Origin: Cylindrodendrum hubeiense
Lineage: Eukaryota > Ascomycota > Sordariomycetes > Hypocreales > Nectriaceae
Length of the DNA stretch: 64,000 bases
Direction: 5' to 3'
Assembly (NCBI GenBank): GCA_014621425.1
Contig: JAANBB010000162.1
Location: 1-64,000 of the forward strand
Shown here: positions 47,000 to 57,526 of the stretch, one piece after another
Numbering within the stretch: the first letter of the stretch is position 1
How the letters are laid out: each line of letters begins with the position of its first letter
The notes under the pieces: generated by a model
Seen by the model: the letters and a program-made list of their open reading frames with translations, nothing else
The model's database searches: none
Told to the model about the DNA's origin: nothing
Made by a program: the position numbers and the translations under genes

Positions 47000-49900
47000 T
47001 TAATAATACCTAAATCTGAGCTCTGGTTAATAATAGTTATAATACTTATACTCTTATTAATACCTTCTATATAAAGAAGTTATATCTCCTATTTATTAAT
47101 AGGAGATTGTAGTTATTTAATAGTTTCTTTAATTTGATTATACCTATATTTACCCAAAATATAATAACTATAATCTTAGAAGTAAATAACTATAAGTAAA
47201 CTCTCTTTACTTATATTATATAAGATCTAGGAGAGGAAGTATTCCTCAAGAAATCTTAGATAGAATAGAATAATATTAATTATCTTATAATAAGAAAGTA
47301 AGTATATTATAATAAGGTCAAGTTAATATTATAACTCGGAGAGGAAGTTAAGCTAACCCAGATCTGAGAGATCTATATAGTAAGATTAATTCTGGGAGCC
47401 TTGATAGTAATATTTGCGCGCTAAAAATAGTAATATTATAGTGATAATACTATAATTATAGGGTATATTAGCCTTATAGATATTAAGTGAGCTCTCTAGA
47501 AAAAGTCCCTGACTAATCCTATAATCTATATATTAGCTAAGATCTTATAAGATTTTAATAGTCTATTTTTAGCTATAGAAACTGAGAAGTTATCCCTATA
47601 TTAACCTAGTATTAATTATAAAGTGAACTTATAATAAGGCCTAGAAGGTAAAGAATTATCCCTATTATAGGGCCCTCTTTATAATATATCTCAGGAAGAG
47701 TTATTAGTCTTATAAAAGATACTTATAGACTTATTTAATAAGGGCTATATATAGGCTAGTAATTCTATTACTGTAGTCCTGGTATTATTTATTAAGAAAC
47801 TTAAAGAGGGTCTTTACTTTTATTATAATTATTATATACTTAACATAATTATATAGTAAGATTAGTATTCCCTATCTCTAATAATAGAGACCTTATAAAG
47901 TCTATTAGGAGCCTGCTAGTTTATTAAGCTAGATATAATAGTTACTTTCTATAAGATCTAAATGGTAAAGGGGTATAAAGCTAAGACCACTTTCTATACT
48001 AGATTTGGCTTTTTTAAATAGCTAGTATATTTGTTTAGACTTAATAATATTCTTATTATATTTTAATAGTATATTAATTAGATCCTATAATAGGATCTGG
48101 ATAACTTTATTATAATATACTTTAATAATATATTAATCTATTTAAGTAATACCTAGAAAGACTATATAGTGAAGATATAGTGAGTTCTTAGTGCCCTCTT
48201 AGAGACTAGACTTAGCCTAGATCTAAAGAAATGTAAATTTATAGTTAAGGAGGTTAAATACCTAGACTTTATTATTAAGGTAGGAGAAGGGGTATTCTGT
48301 GATCTTAATAAGTAGTAAGCTATCTGTGATTGGGAAATACCTATAATAGTTAAGAGGATCTAGAACTTTCTGGGATTTGCTAACTATTATCAGGTCTTTA
48401 TACCTGAATTCTTAGGTATTACTATATCCCTTATTAAGCTTATTAAGAAAGATACCCTTTTTATCTAGGGATCTAGTTAGGAAATAGTATTCTAGGAACT
48501 AAAACACCACTTCTATGAGGTTCTTATATTAGTGGAATAGGATCTAAATAGGAAGACTTTTATAAAATTAGATAGCTTAGATTATGTATTAGGAGGAGCC
48601 CTCTTATAAGAGGATAATAAAGATTATTATTATCTAATTACTTTTCACTTATAGTAACTTACTAAATATAAATATAATTATCTGATCTATAATTAAGAGA
48701 TACTAATAATTATAAGCTATTTAGATATCTAGAGGGTAAAGTTAAGGAATTATAAGTCTTTTAAGATAATCACTAATTATAAGAACCTCCTTTACTTTAT
48801 AATAAAATAATATCTCTCTACCTGATAAAGCTATTAGACTAGTAATCTATAAGTATATAACTTTATATTATATTACTAACTGGATAGTGAGAATACTATA
48901 ATAGATACACTAAGTTATTATGACTAGGATATCCCTTAAGACCTAATTAATAATCAGGAAAAAGGAAGGTTCTGGTAACTTATCCTAGATTCCGTGATAT
49001 TGAAAAGGACTTGCATCTAACTTATAGTATACTTAATAGTATTAAGGGTAATATTCCTATTATTCCTAGAATTATAGTAATTATAGGAGATAACCTCCTA
49101 AGAAGACTTAACTTATTATAATATAGTTATAATTATCAAATAGGGGACCTATAAGTTTTTCTTAGAGCTAAAGTTTAAGATTAATATCACAGATTGCCGA
49201 GTAATCTCCTAAGGGTAGTTAATCTATAGGGACTGATTATAGGTATTAGAGGATAATAGTTCTAAAAACCCTTAGGAGGTTATTAAGAATATATTATAGA
49301 CTTATATTATTTAACTGGAATATAATATAGTTATTTCTGGCTATCCAGGATAGGATAGTATTATAATAATTGTGGGAAGATATTGGTTTTAGCTAGATTA
49401 CTTATAGTTTATTTATACCTTTACTGTTAATTATGATCTCTATGGCTAGAGTTATATCTAGAGGGAAGCTAAGAAGGGCTTATTAAAATCCCTCCTGATC
49501 TTATAGTGATCTTAAAGTGATATTATTATAGACTTTATTATAGACCTTCTAGCTTTAAATATTAATAGCTCTTACTATCTCTGGGTAATTATTAACTGTC
49601 TTATATAGATTATTATCCTTGAGGAGATAATTATTATAAACACTGAGATATATATATAGTGATTTATTAGTTACTATTATTACTTTTATAGAATATCCTA
49701 CTCTATTATTAGTAATAGAGGTATTAACTGGATAAGTGACTTTTAGTATACCTTCTATAAGCTTATAGGAATTAAATAATATCTTAATACTATATACTAC
49801 CCTCTGGTACGGAATCTACCAATCTAGCATAAAGAAAAAAAGAACCGTCCAGGATCACTGGAGGAATAGTAAAGTAAACCTTCTCTGTTACTATATAATT

Positions 49901-51060
49901 AAGTATAGAAAGAAGGATAACCTTCAAGATTTCCAGAGATTTCCCAGAGTATTATATACTCAGGAAATCTCCGGGAAATCCAAGGGAAATCCTCCGTTAA
50001 TCCTCGGAAAGGCTCAGGAAATGGGATTAGCTTTCCCAAGGAAATCCCAGGGATTTCCCTAGAATTACTTTTCCCATGTTCCAGGAAATCCCGCGGAAAT
50101 CCAGGAGCCGTCCGGAGCGCGTCTCAGGATTTCCGGCTGATTTCTTTTTCCAATCCTTGGAAATATCCCTGGGCATTTCCTCTGGCTGGCCCAGACCGCC
50201 ACAATGCAGTGAGGCACACCATCGAGGATAACACTGATGCCCTACCATTACCGGGTTCTGCAACACCCTCAGATAGATAAAATCTCTAAATATTATAACT
50301 AAAAGATCTAGGCTTACTTATATATTTATATTATCTATTTATAGAAAGACTAGGATTATTATTTATTTATAATATAGCTTATACTTAATAATAGAGAATA
50401 TACCTTAATTAAACTCAGTCTTTTCTTTATTAAGTATAGCTATTATATTAATACCTTTAAAATAGAGAAGATCGAGGAATATAATCCAGGAAATAATAAT
50501 AAAATTATTATACTAGAGTTAATATAGAAATTATATAATATTTATAAATTTATTTAAGTTATATTAATTATTATCTAATAATATTATAAGGAGAAAGTAA
50601 ATAAGAAATGATAACCTAATAAATAACTTAGAATTAAAGATCTTATCTAGCTTAATCTTAGGAATTTCAAAATATTAAAACCCTTAAAAAAGTTAAATTA
50701 ATTATATTATAAATACTAAATTATAAAAATTATTAGCTTATATATAATTAAATTAAATATACCTAGAATAATCTATTTATAATTTTATATTAATCTCTTA
50801 AAAAAGGTATAAAATAATCCCCTTCTAGACTAGAAGAATAATAATACCTAATTACTATTAATATAGATAAAGGAAAGTAATAAATTTAAGATAAAAGAGA
50901 TCCTTTATACTTATAATAAGAGATAAGATCATAGTATTATATATAAGGTATTATTATATTAGAAGGGATATAAATAACTTAACTAGGAATTAATAGATAA
51001 CCTATAAGACCTTTAAGTACTTAACCACTATAAAGTAAAATATAGGTTAATTAAGATCTT
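47000..51060 (+). pseudogene. Degraded pol region of the Ty3/gypsy element
   Basis: All three frames are interrupted many times. The identifications rest on runs of residues in the right order: LINTFYIKKLYL (protease flank), VLVLFIKKLKEGL, RFGLF and VKYLDFIIKVGEG (reverse transcriptase and thumb), TFIKLDSLDYVLGG (RNase H), and a chromodomain-like stretch with KGYK and an ELIDNL segment near 50975-51010. The integrase is cut between the Pro and Gln codons of its conserved tyrosine-histidine-proline-glutamine region by the insertion at 49806-50265. Confidence 0.85.
49806..50265. mobile_element. 460-bp GC-normal insertion with TG...CA ends
   Basis: Flanked on both sides by CCCTC (49801-49805 and 50266-50270; ACCCTC counts if one more base is included). 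The retroelement reading frame resumes right after it. The ends are TGGTACGGAA and TTCTGCAACA, which are also weak inverted repeats of each other. Inside lie many GGAAATCC and GGATTTCC motifs in both directions, including a 19-bp palindrome at 50040-50058 and a near-palindrome around 49929-49981. It has no coding capacity. A solo LTR or a MITE-like DNA element both fit. Confidence 0.72.
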
Positions 51061-51239
51061 AGATAGTCCCTATAATAATTATAAAGTGAGGGAGAAGTAC
51101 TATTATAAGATAGACTAGGTTTATATTTATAAGAATAATCACCACGGGGATAATAGGATTATAATAACTTAGTTAATTTCTCTTTATATAGGGATTATAG
51201 ATATACTAGCTATATAGAATTGAGCCTAATAAATAAACC

Positions 51240-51700
51240 TAAAATAAAAAAATAAAAAATAGGTAATAATAGTATAGTAAGGGTATAGGAGGGTTATAGT
51301 AGGGGTGGGAGAGGGGATGGTATTTATTCCTTATCCTTCTCATCCTTATTGTCCTTATTCTTATTAGTAATGTCCTCGGGAAGGGAGGCGGGGCTAACGT
51401 GATTAGATAGTGAGACCACATTACCCTTAAGGTTAATGAGAATGCCCTAGAGGGTATTAGTGATATCAATCTAGACTGAGAGGCCCACGACGGCAATATG
51501 CTGCGAGAGTGTAGTGGCCTCATTGGAGATACGGGCCTCATTAATGGCAATGGCAGCGAGAGTAGAGTGAGTGTGCACTATCTTGTCTCTGTGAAAGACA
51601 CAATACAGCACCTACTTTATGGCCTTGCGAGCAGAGGTCTGTGGGGGGTTAACTAGATCGTGGTGAATAAGTAGAGTACTTATAATAACTATGATATACT
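51240..51700 (-). pseudogene. Unidentified antisense coding remnant in the retroelement
   Basis: Read on the minus strand, this less mutated patch gives a mostly open, protein-like sequence that includes LVNPPQTSARKAIK, DKIVHTHSTLAAIAINEARI, AVVGLSVQIDITNTLQG and LKGNVVSLSNHVSPASLPED. One frame runs through it with few stops, and coding-like sequence continues upstream to about 51760. It lies between the chromodomain and the 3' LTR, opposite to pol. I do not recognise the family. Confidence 0.45.
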
Positions 51701-52838
51701 TATTAATAGGGAGCTCCTTAGTATTATTAATAATAATAAAGAGATAGTTAAGGATCATGTATTACTTCTTAATTAGCTATATTATAATAAGTTAGCAGAG
51801 AATATATAAAGGGGAAGATATATTTATCTTAGAATAGGGCTTATTATTCTTCTAATAGTGAGTATACTTATTAGAGGTGGCTATTAAGTAGGTTAATATT
51901 AAATATATAATAAGATAATAGAATAACTAATAGCTAGATTTTATCTTATAAGAGATAGGGGCGGGTAATAGGATCTCTATGCCTTTATAGTATATGGTCT
52001 TATTAAGCTACTAAATAATTATATTAGCTAAATAATGTTCATAACTAATAGGATTATATAATAGGTTAGCTATTTACTCACTATATAAAAGGAAAGGACT
52101 AAGTATTTATACTATATTCACGGAGAAGGTAGGGGGAGTCTAAATATTAGTATTTACTATTAAATAGTTAATAATATATTTATAATAAGATAAGGAATTT
52201 AAGAAAAAAGGATAATATATAAAAAGTCAGTTAGATTAGAAAAGGAAGAAAATTATAACCTATATAGAGTATTAAGATATTTAAGTAATTATAAAGCTAA
52301 TAATTTAAAATATTCTAGAGGAATAATAGGATTATAATATCCTATTATTCCCTATTATCTTTATAATTATTTATTCCTTTAATAAATACTAATATATAAT
52401 AGCATTTACCTCAAGTTATATATAACCTAATAACTACCCACCTAATAATTATAATAACCTAATCCCAATTAAGTACTATATATAATAATAATCACAAGGG
52501 CTAATATAATTATTATTACCAGTACGCACAATACACAACCCAATTAGGACTAGTACACAGAGAATAATAGCAATTCATGGTATAATAGCTATTATTAAGG
52601 GAGAGGTCATTTATAGAGACTTACCTAATTAAGAACATAACTAATAAAGGGTAACCCCCACAACTATATAATAACTAAGGGGTAACTATACCCAATATTA
52701 GGTGTGACCGAGGATAATCAAGTTAGAGAGAGATTATAAGACCGTACCTAGTATAACAAGAGATAGGATAGATCAGATCAGAACTGAAGATTAGCTAGGA
52801 TATTAATAAGGGTTAGCTATGACCTTGTAGCGAGATCT

Positions 52839-52859
52839 AAAAAAGGTGAGGAGGGAGGA
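52839..52859 (+). promoter_or_regulatory. Polypurine tract before the 3' LTR
   Basis: An A/G run with a single T lies directly before the 3' repeat, where plus-strand synthesis of a Ty3 element starts. Confidence 0.6.
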
Positions 52860-53148
52860 CCTATTAGAGGCTAAGCCTAGATTACATGGACCTGGATAAC
52901 TCCAGGTCCGAGAAGCTCCGGGATCGGCAAGCAGCCTTATATCATTATCAGGAAGAAGTCTCTGCTAGGGCGCAGCTAGAGGAGACTTCCTATCCCTCCC
53001 TTGGGATTGGCTCCCGGGACCAATTAATATCCACTCTTATTCTCTATAGAAGTCGCTACGGACACGTAGCGAGCTCGCTCCTATAACTTAGATACACAAT
53101 TCAGGATTCCCTCTTGTTGGACAAACTCAGGGCTCGCCCCTTACAACA
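52859..53148 (+). repeat. 3' LTR of the chromovirus relic
   Basis: Partner of 45483-45772. It is the less mutated of the two over its last 60 bp (for example CTTGTTGG against CTTATTAG). The open frame at 52886-53086 is the equivalent of that in the 5' copy. Confidence 0.85.
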
Positions 53149-54764
53149 CCCATCCTCTGAGATAACAAGTGGAAAAGATGAAAAAGAGGAAGATGGGAGA
53201 TTCTGTGTAGAGCTTGGGGTGAATGACCTGGGGACCATTTGATCAAATGGTTCTCAAGGTAATTGAAGAAGAAGAAAGGAGAAATAACGATAAGAGCTGC
53301 TGCGACAGCTTGGGCAATAGCAAAGCAATAAGACAGAAGGTGTCAAAGTAATTAGAAGAAGGAAAAAGCATGCCCATTCATTTGATTGGCAGCTTGCACA
53401 GCTTTAAGTAGGGTCAGCTAAGCTACCAGCAGACCTTGCTGTCATTAAACCCCGGCTTGTCTGTTGGCCCTGACACATTAGTTAAATAAATAGATTGGAA
53501 TATATTAAATAAATAAATAATAAAAATAAAACAAAGTAAATTAAATTAATCCTATAAAAGCTATTAATTATTAAATAAAAGTCAATTTATAATAATAAGT
53601 TATTTATTAAGCTTAAACATCAGAGGCTATTTACACTCCCAGTAGTGTAAAAGTCATGTGTGGATATCCACACCGCCTACAGTGTCTGTATCACTTGCCC
53701 GCTCTTGCTCAGGGTTTGATCACTGTTGCTCCGTGATGCTCAGACTTCAAATCACCTCGACTCCCCTTCCCACGGGATACATGCCACCTCCTCGCTTTGG
53801 AAGTGCGCCAAGAGCATGATCTCTCTCACAGGGCGAGAGCGACCTAAGCAGCCTACGCGAGTTCCTCAGAAGCTGCCGACCGATACGAGACCTTTGTGCC
53901 ATAACAGAACGTGCAACTATGTGAGGGCAAACGTCAAGGGGTCGCGCACAGGCCCATCGCAAGGCCGTCCATTAAGCAGGACCAATGGTGTTGGAAAGTT
54001 ATGCATACATCCAGCACCTCGTGGACGATTCCTGTAACTGCGCCTATCATTACCTCCCTAAGGCAGCGCGGGATACTAAAATGACCGGTTGATGGTGATG
54101 TCCTTAAGGGCATCTTTAATTCTTACACATCTTCACGGAGTCAATACCATTGACACGATTTCTATCGCAAACTAGCGAATAGGGCAGAATGAGAATAACA
54201 GCTACTGGCAACACGCTTTCATCGATATCGCAAGACAATCGCTTCTCCGCCGTCGGCAGCCACAGCCCATCCGCGGATGGGAGCTTGCTTGCTTGCCAGG
54301 CCCAGTAGTCCTTGTTCGGCACCGCTTTGACCGCTAGAGGGAACCACGCGGAAATAAGCTGAAACAACTTCCAGTTGACCGACACCAATGAGATAATTGC
54401 CGAGCCTACAAACCTCCCATTCCACTTCCTCCTGGAATTATTGGTAAGGTATTTAGTCACTTGGAGAGCAAGCGAGGCTAGGTATCAAGGGGCGCCCTAC
54501 GACTACGCAACAAATAGACAGGGAAACGCCCAAAAAGAAGCCTTTGGTTTGAAGGCCAAGAATTAAGATCGTCAGTAGCTTTATTATTATAACGAGACCT
54601 AGCCTTGTAACAAACTATGCGATCGCTGCCTGGACCTGGTGTCCGATACCTCACTCTCTTACATTTAACTACTGACTTAGGTCCTTGACACTGATGCAAT
54701 ACAAGCAAAGTATTTCCAAGTCGTCTGTTGCTCATATCATTAGAATAGCATCTAAAATATCAGA
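53149..54764. other. Right edge of the island, no supported gene
   Basis: 53149-53470 is GC-normal and purine-rich at first. 53470-53620 is AT-rich again. A perfect 16-bp palindrome, GTGTGGATATCCACAC, lies at 53658-53673, just after a TTACACT/AGTGTAA hairpin. Open frames at 53726-54037 (+) and 54116-54460 (-) have no recognisable domain. Confidence 0.5.
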
Positions 54765-56412
54765 CTACTTCAACAGAGCCCTAAGAACCTTGATCTGCTC
54801 TAGAACACTTGATCGACTGGTACCACCTTTAGCTGATCGTGACTCAACACTTGTCTCATAGTTGAAAGTATCCATGACATCCTTCGAAAATCGATCATCA
54901 ATAGCCTGAAGTTGTTCAAGTGAGAGTTTGTCCATTGGAATACCCAGCTCCTCGCTCTTCGCAACTACTTGTCCTGAAATGTGATGTGTCTCGCGAAAAG
55001 GCACACCTTTCCTGACCAGGAAGTCGGCAAGATCTGTAGCGAGAAGGGTTGGATCCAGTGCAGCTAGCATCTGTTCTGGTCGAAGAGTGAGTGTAGAGAG
55101 GATACCATTTGCGATCTGTATACTATCAGAGATAGTACTAACATGATCTAGCATAGGCTCCCAGCTCTCTTGGAGATCCTTGTTGTAAGTAGACGTTAAA
55201 GCCTTACTTGTCATCATGAAGCCGGCAAGTTGACCAAAACAGCGCCCTGATTTACCACGGAGTAATTCGAGCCCATCTGGGTTTTTCTTCTGCGGCATCA
55301 AACTACTGCCAGTGGAGTAGGCGTCAGCAATACTAACAAAGCCAAACTCGGACGAGGAATATAAAATCAAGTCCTGGCTCCAGTTCGAGATATGCCCCAT
55401 GAACATACTGCCCCATTGTAGGAACTCAGTGACAAAATCCCTACTGGATACAGCTCCCATGGAGTTCCAGAGGATACCATCGAAACCGAGCTCCTTGGCC
55501 ATCATATCGCGATCAATATTGAAGGCATTACCGGCAAGAGCGCCAGAACCAAGCGGACTAATGTTTCCATATCAGTAAGACCAGAGCGTACACAATGCTA
55601 TGCACACAGATACCTACCTCTTGTTGACACGTTTCAAGGTCTCCCGCAGACGCTCCAAGTCACTTGCAAAGGCAAAGCCAAATGACAAGAGCCAGGCGCT
55701 AAACCTTACAGCCATCGCGCGCTGTAGGTGGGTATATCCAGGCATAATATGGTCGCTTCTAAGGTTAGAAGGTGATTCCTTATCAATTGAGCGATGCAGG
55801 ACTTACATCTCAACCTCCGCACGTGTGATAATAACCTGAAGGAAGGCAACCAGTTGGTCGTCGATCTCATGTATCCGCTCGCGCAGCCACATGCGCATAT
55901 CACAGACAACTTGCTCGTTTCGGCTACGACCAGTATGTAGCTTGCCTGCGATGTCCTTGCCGATGATTTCCCCAAGCCGACGCTCATTGGCAGTATGGAT
56001 CTAGACTCTCATTACATTAGCTACCTTAAATGAAGTGAGTAGATTATGAGGTGTGGGTAGCGCCTCACATCCTCGTCGTTAGGTCTTATGGTGAAGGTAT
56101 CTGTATCCCACTCCTTGAGCACCTCATGGAGACCTCGCTCGATTTCGACAAACTCGTCATCGGAAATGATGCCAGACTTTGCATTTGCGCGGGCAAAGGC
56201 AATACTGCCGAGGATGTCTTCCTTATATAGGAGCTTGTCGTACGAAATACTCGCGTTATACTTGTGCATGAGGGGATCTATACCGCCTGTTATCCGTGAG
56301 GTTAGTCAGGCTACTGCAACCGAAGCTGGGTGGTCACGGGGAGCTGCCAACCTGTAAAGCGCCCACCCCACAGCATGCCCTCTGCGGGAGCATTCGATTC
56401 ACTGGTGGCCAT
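54765..56412 (-). CDS. arg4: Argininosuccinate lyase
   Basis: Five exons: 56412-56352, 56286-56069, 56000-55807, 55755-55618 and 55557-54765, giving 467 aa, the normal length. It splits argininosuccinate into arginine and fumarate. Visible marks are the N-terminal [10 protein letters not shown], the substrate loop [30 protein letters not shown] (ends HTANE and RNEQV), PGYTHLQ with its catalytic His, and the fumarate-lyase signature [12 protein letters not shown] with the mobile-loop Ser. At the third intron two acceptors three bases apart (55758/55755) are possible; the one used gives [10 protein letters not shown]. The gene is complete but sits beside the transposon island, and the usual RW of the LQRAQPxRW motif is RF here. 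It could be the main arg4 or an extra copy. Confidence 0.93.
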
Positions 56413-56937
56413 GAGAGGCTGAGTGCGAGTATTTTGTATAGCGATCGAATCGAATTCGCTGCCTTTCAAACAACTAATGGTATCCGTGACGGGGGTGCTG
56501 ACGGAAATATTTGCTGCTCAGTTTGGCATGGGTCAGAAAAACTTAGTGCGCTGACAACAGAGGGCACACCCGCTGCCGACTCACGTGATACTCCGACTCA
56601 CGTGATGCTGCTCTGCTTGAAAGAAGGTTGGTTAAGCAAAGCTCAAGTAAGGTGCTGAGTGACGTAGTTGCGAAGTGCCTTCCTAGCTTTGCTTCTTTAA
56701 TGGGCGAAATTGAAGGTTCAGCCACCACAATTTCAAGCCACACCGCCCAAAAGCTGAGCGCCAAGTGGTCAGAATCCTGCCGCAGCTATGCCTAATCCAG
56801 CGATGAACCACGAGCGCCTCAACAGCCTGTGGCTATGAGCTGCGCAGTGTGAAAGGCGCTGCAGGCAAGCCCCCGGCAGGGCCCCCCCTGGGCAGGGGGG
56901 AAATGCGATTCCTCTATGAAAATCGTAATTAACTAAT

Positions 56938-57039
56938 TAATTGACTGACTGACTGATTGACTGACTGACTGATTGACTGACTGACTGACTGACTGACTGA
57001 CTGACTGACTGATTGACTGACCGACTGACCGACTGATTG
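56938..57039. repeat. (TGAC)n tetranucleotide microsatellite
   Basis: About 100 bp of TGAC units with scattered TGAT and CGAC variants. Confidence 0.92.
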
Positions 57040-57274
57040 TCAACTATCTATTACAACAAAAAGATCAAATAATTTCTAACACTCAAACGAGAAGGGCTCA
57101 ATACAGTGGCCTCCGGAGGGGAAAGTGCCGTAAGAAAAGCCCCCGGGCAGGGGGAAAGATGAAGATAGAAGTTGTAAATAGGTGGAAAGCAGAGCTAGGC
57201 AAATGGGATCCGCCCGGCTTAGAGCTACAGCTTTGCTTACCCCTATGACAGGAACTGGCATCTAGGATATTTTA

Positions 57275-57353
57275 CAGTGAGCGAGCATAAAAAACGATCA
57301 AGTTGTGTAGGGATTTGGGTGTCGATCTGATCGTTTTTAATGCTCGGCCACTG
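57275..57353. mobile_element. 79-bp miniature inverted-repeat element (MITE)
   Basis: The ends form an inverted repeat of 26 bp with three mismatches (CAGTG..CGAGCAT.AAAAACG.. on the left and its complement on the right), flanked by TA on both sides as in Tc1/mariner-pogo elements. The loop is about 27 bp. A further TACAGTGGCC at 57102-57111, a perfect match to the right end read backwards, could make a larger 57102-57355 element. Confidence 0.7.
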
Positions 57354-57526
57354 TAATAGGTCGACGGTAACTTCTTTCATTGCAAAGATTTCTGTGTGCA
57401 AAACAAGACCACTCTCTTCTCTTCTTCTGCTCTTCTATTTCTGGAAAATCCTCCTCGTCATCCTCATATTCCTCTATTTCCTTTCCATTCTTGCCCGAAC
57501 TTCACGCGCTTGGATTTTCTTCGCTA

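Larger units (their letters stand above)
45483..53148 (+). mobile_element. RIP-mutated Ty3/gypsy chromovirus relic
   Basis: Two direct repeats of about 290 bp (45483-45772 and 52859-53148, offset 7376) bound the element. Inside, translation with frequent stops still shows, in the order of Ty3 elements, an aspartic-protease-like segment (about 47015-47110), reverse transcriptase (about 47690-48330), RNase H (about 48530-48900), an integrase core (about 49550-50300, interrupted) and a chromodomain (about 50885-51060). Stops are mostly TAG and TAA where CAG/CAA-type codons are expected, as RIP produces. A gag region at 45.8-46.9 kb is too eroded to define. A purine tract precedes the 3' repeat. 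I found no matching target-site duplication outside the two repeats. The element cannot be active. Confidence 0.88.
56413..57526. other. Repeat-rich intergenic region
   Basis: 1.1 kb between arg4 (-) and the zinc-finger/exonuclease gene (+). It holds G/C-rich sister motifs (56867-56912 and 57137-57160), a TGAC microsatellite and a miniature inverted-repeat element. No gene is supported. Confidence 0.6.
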
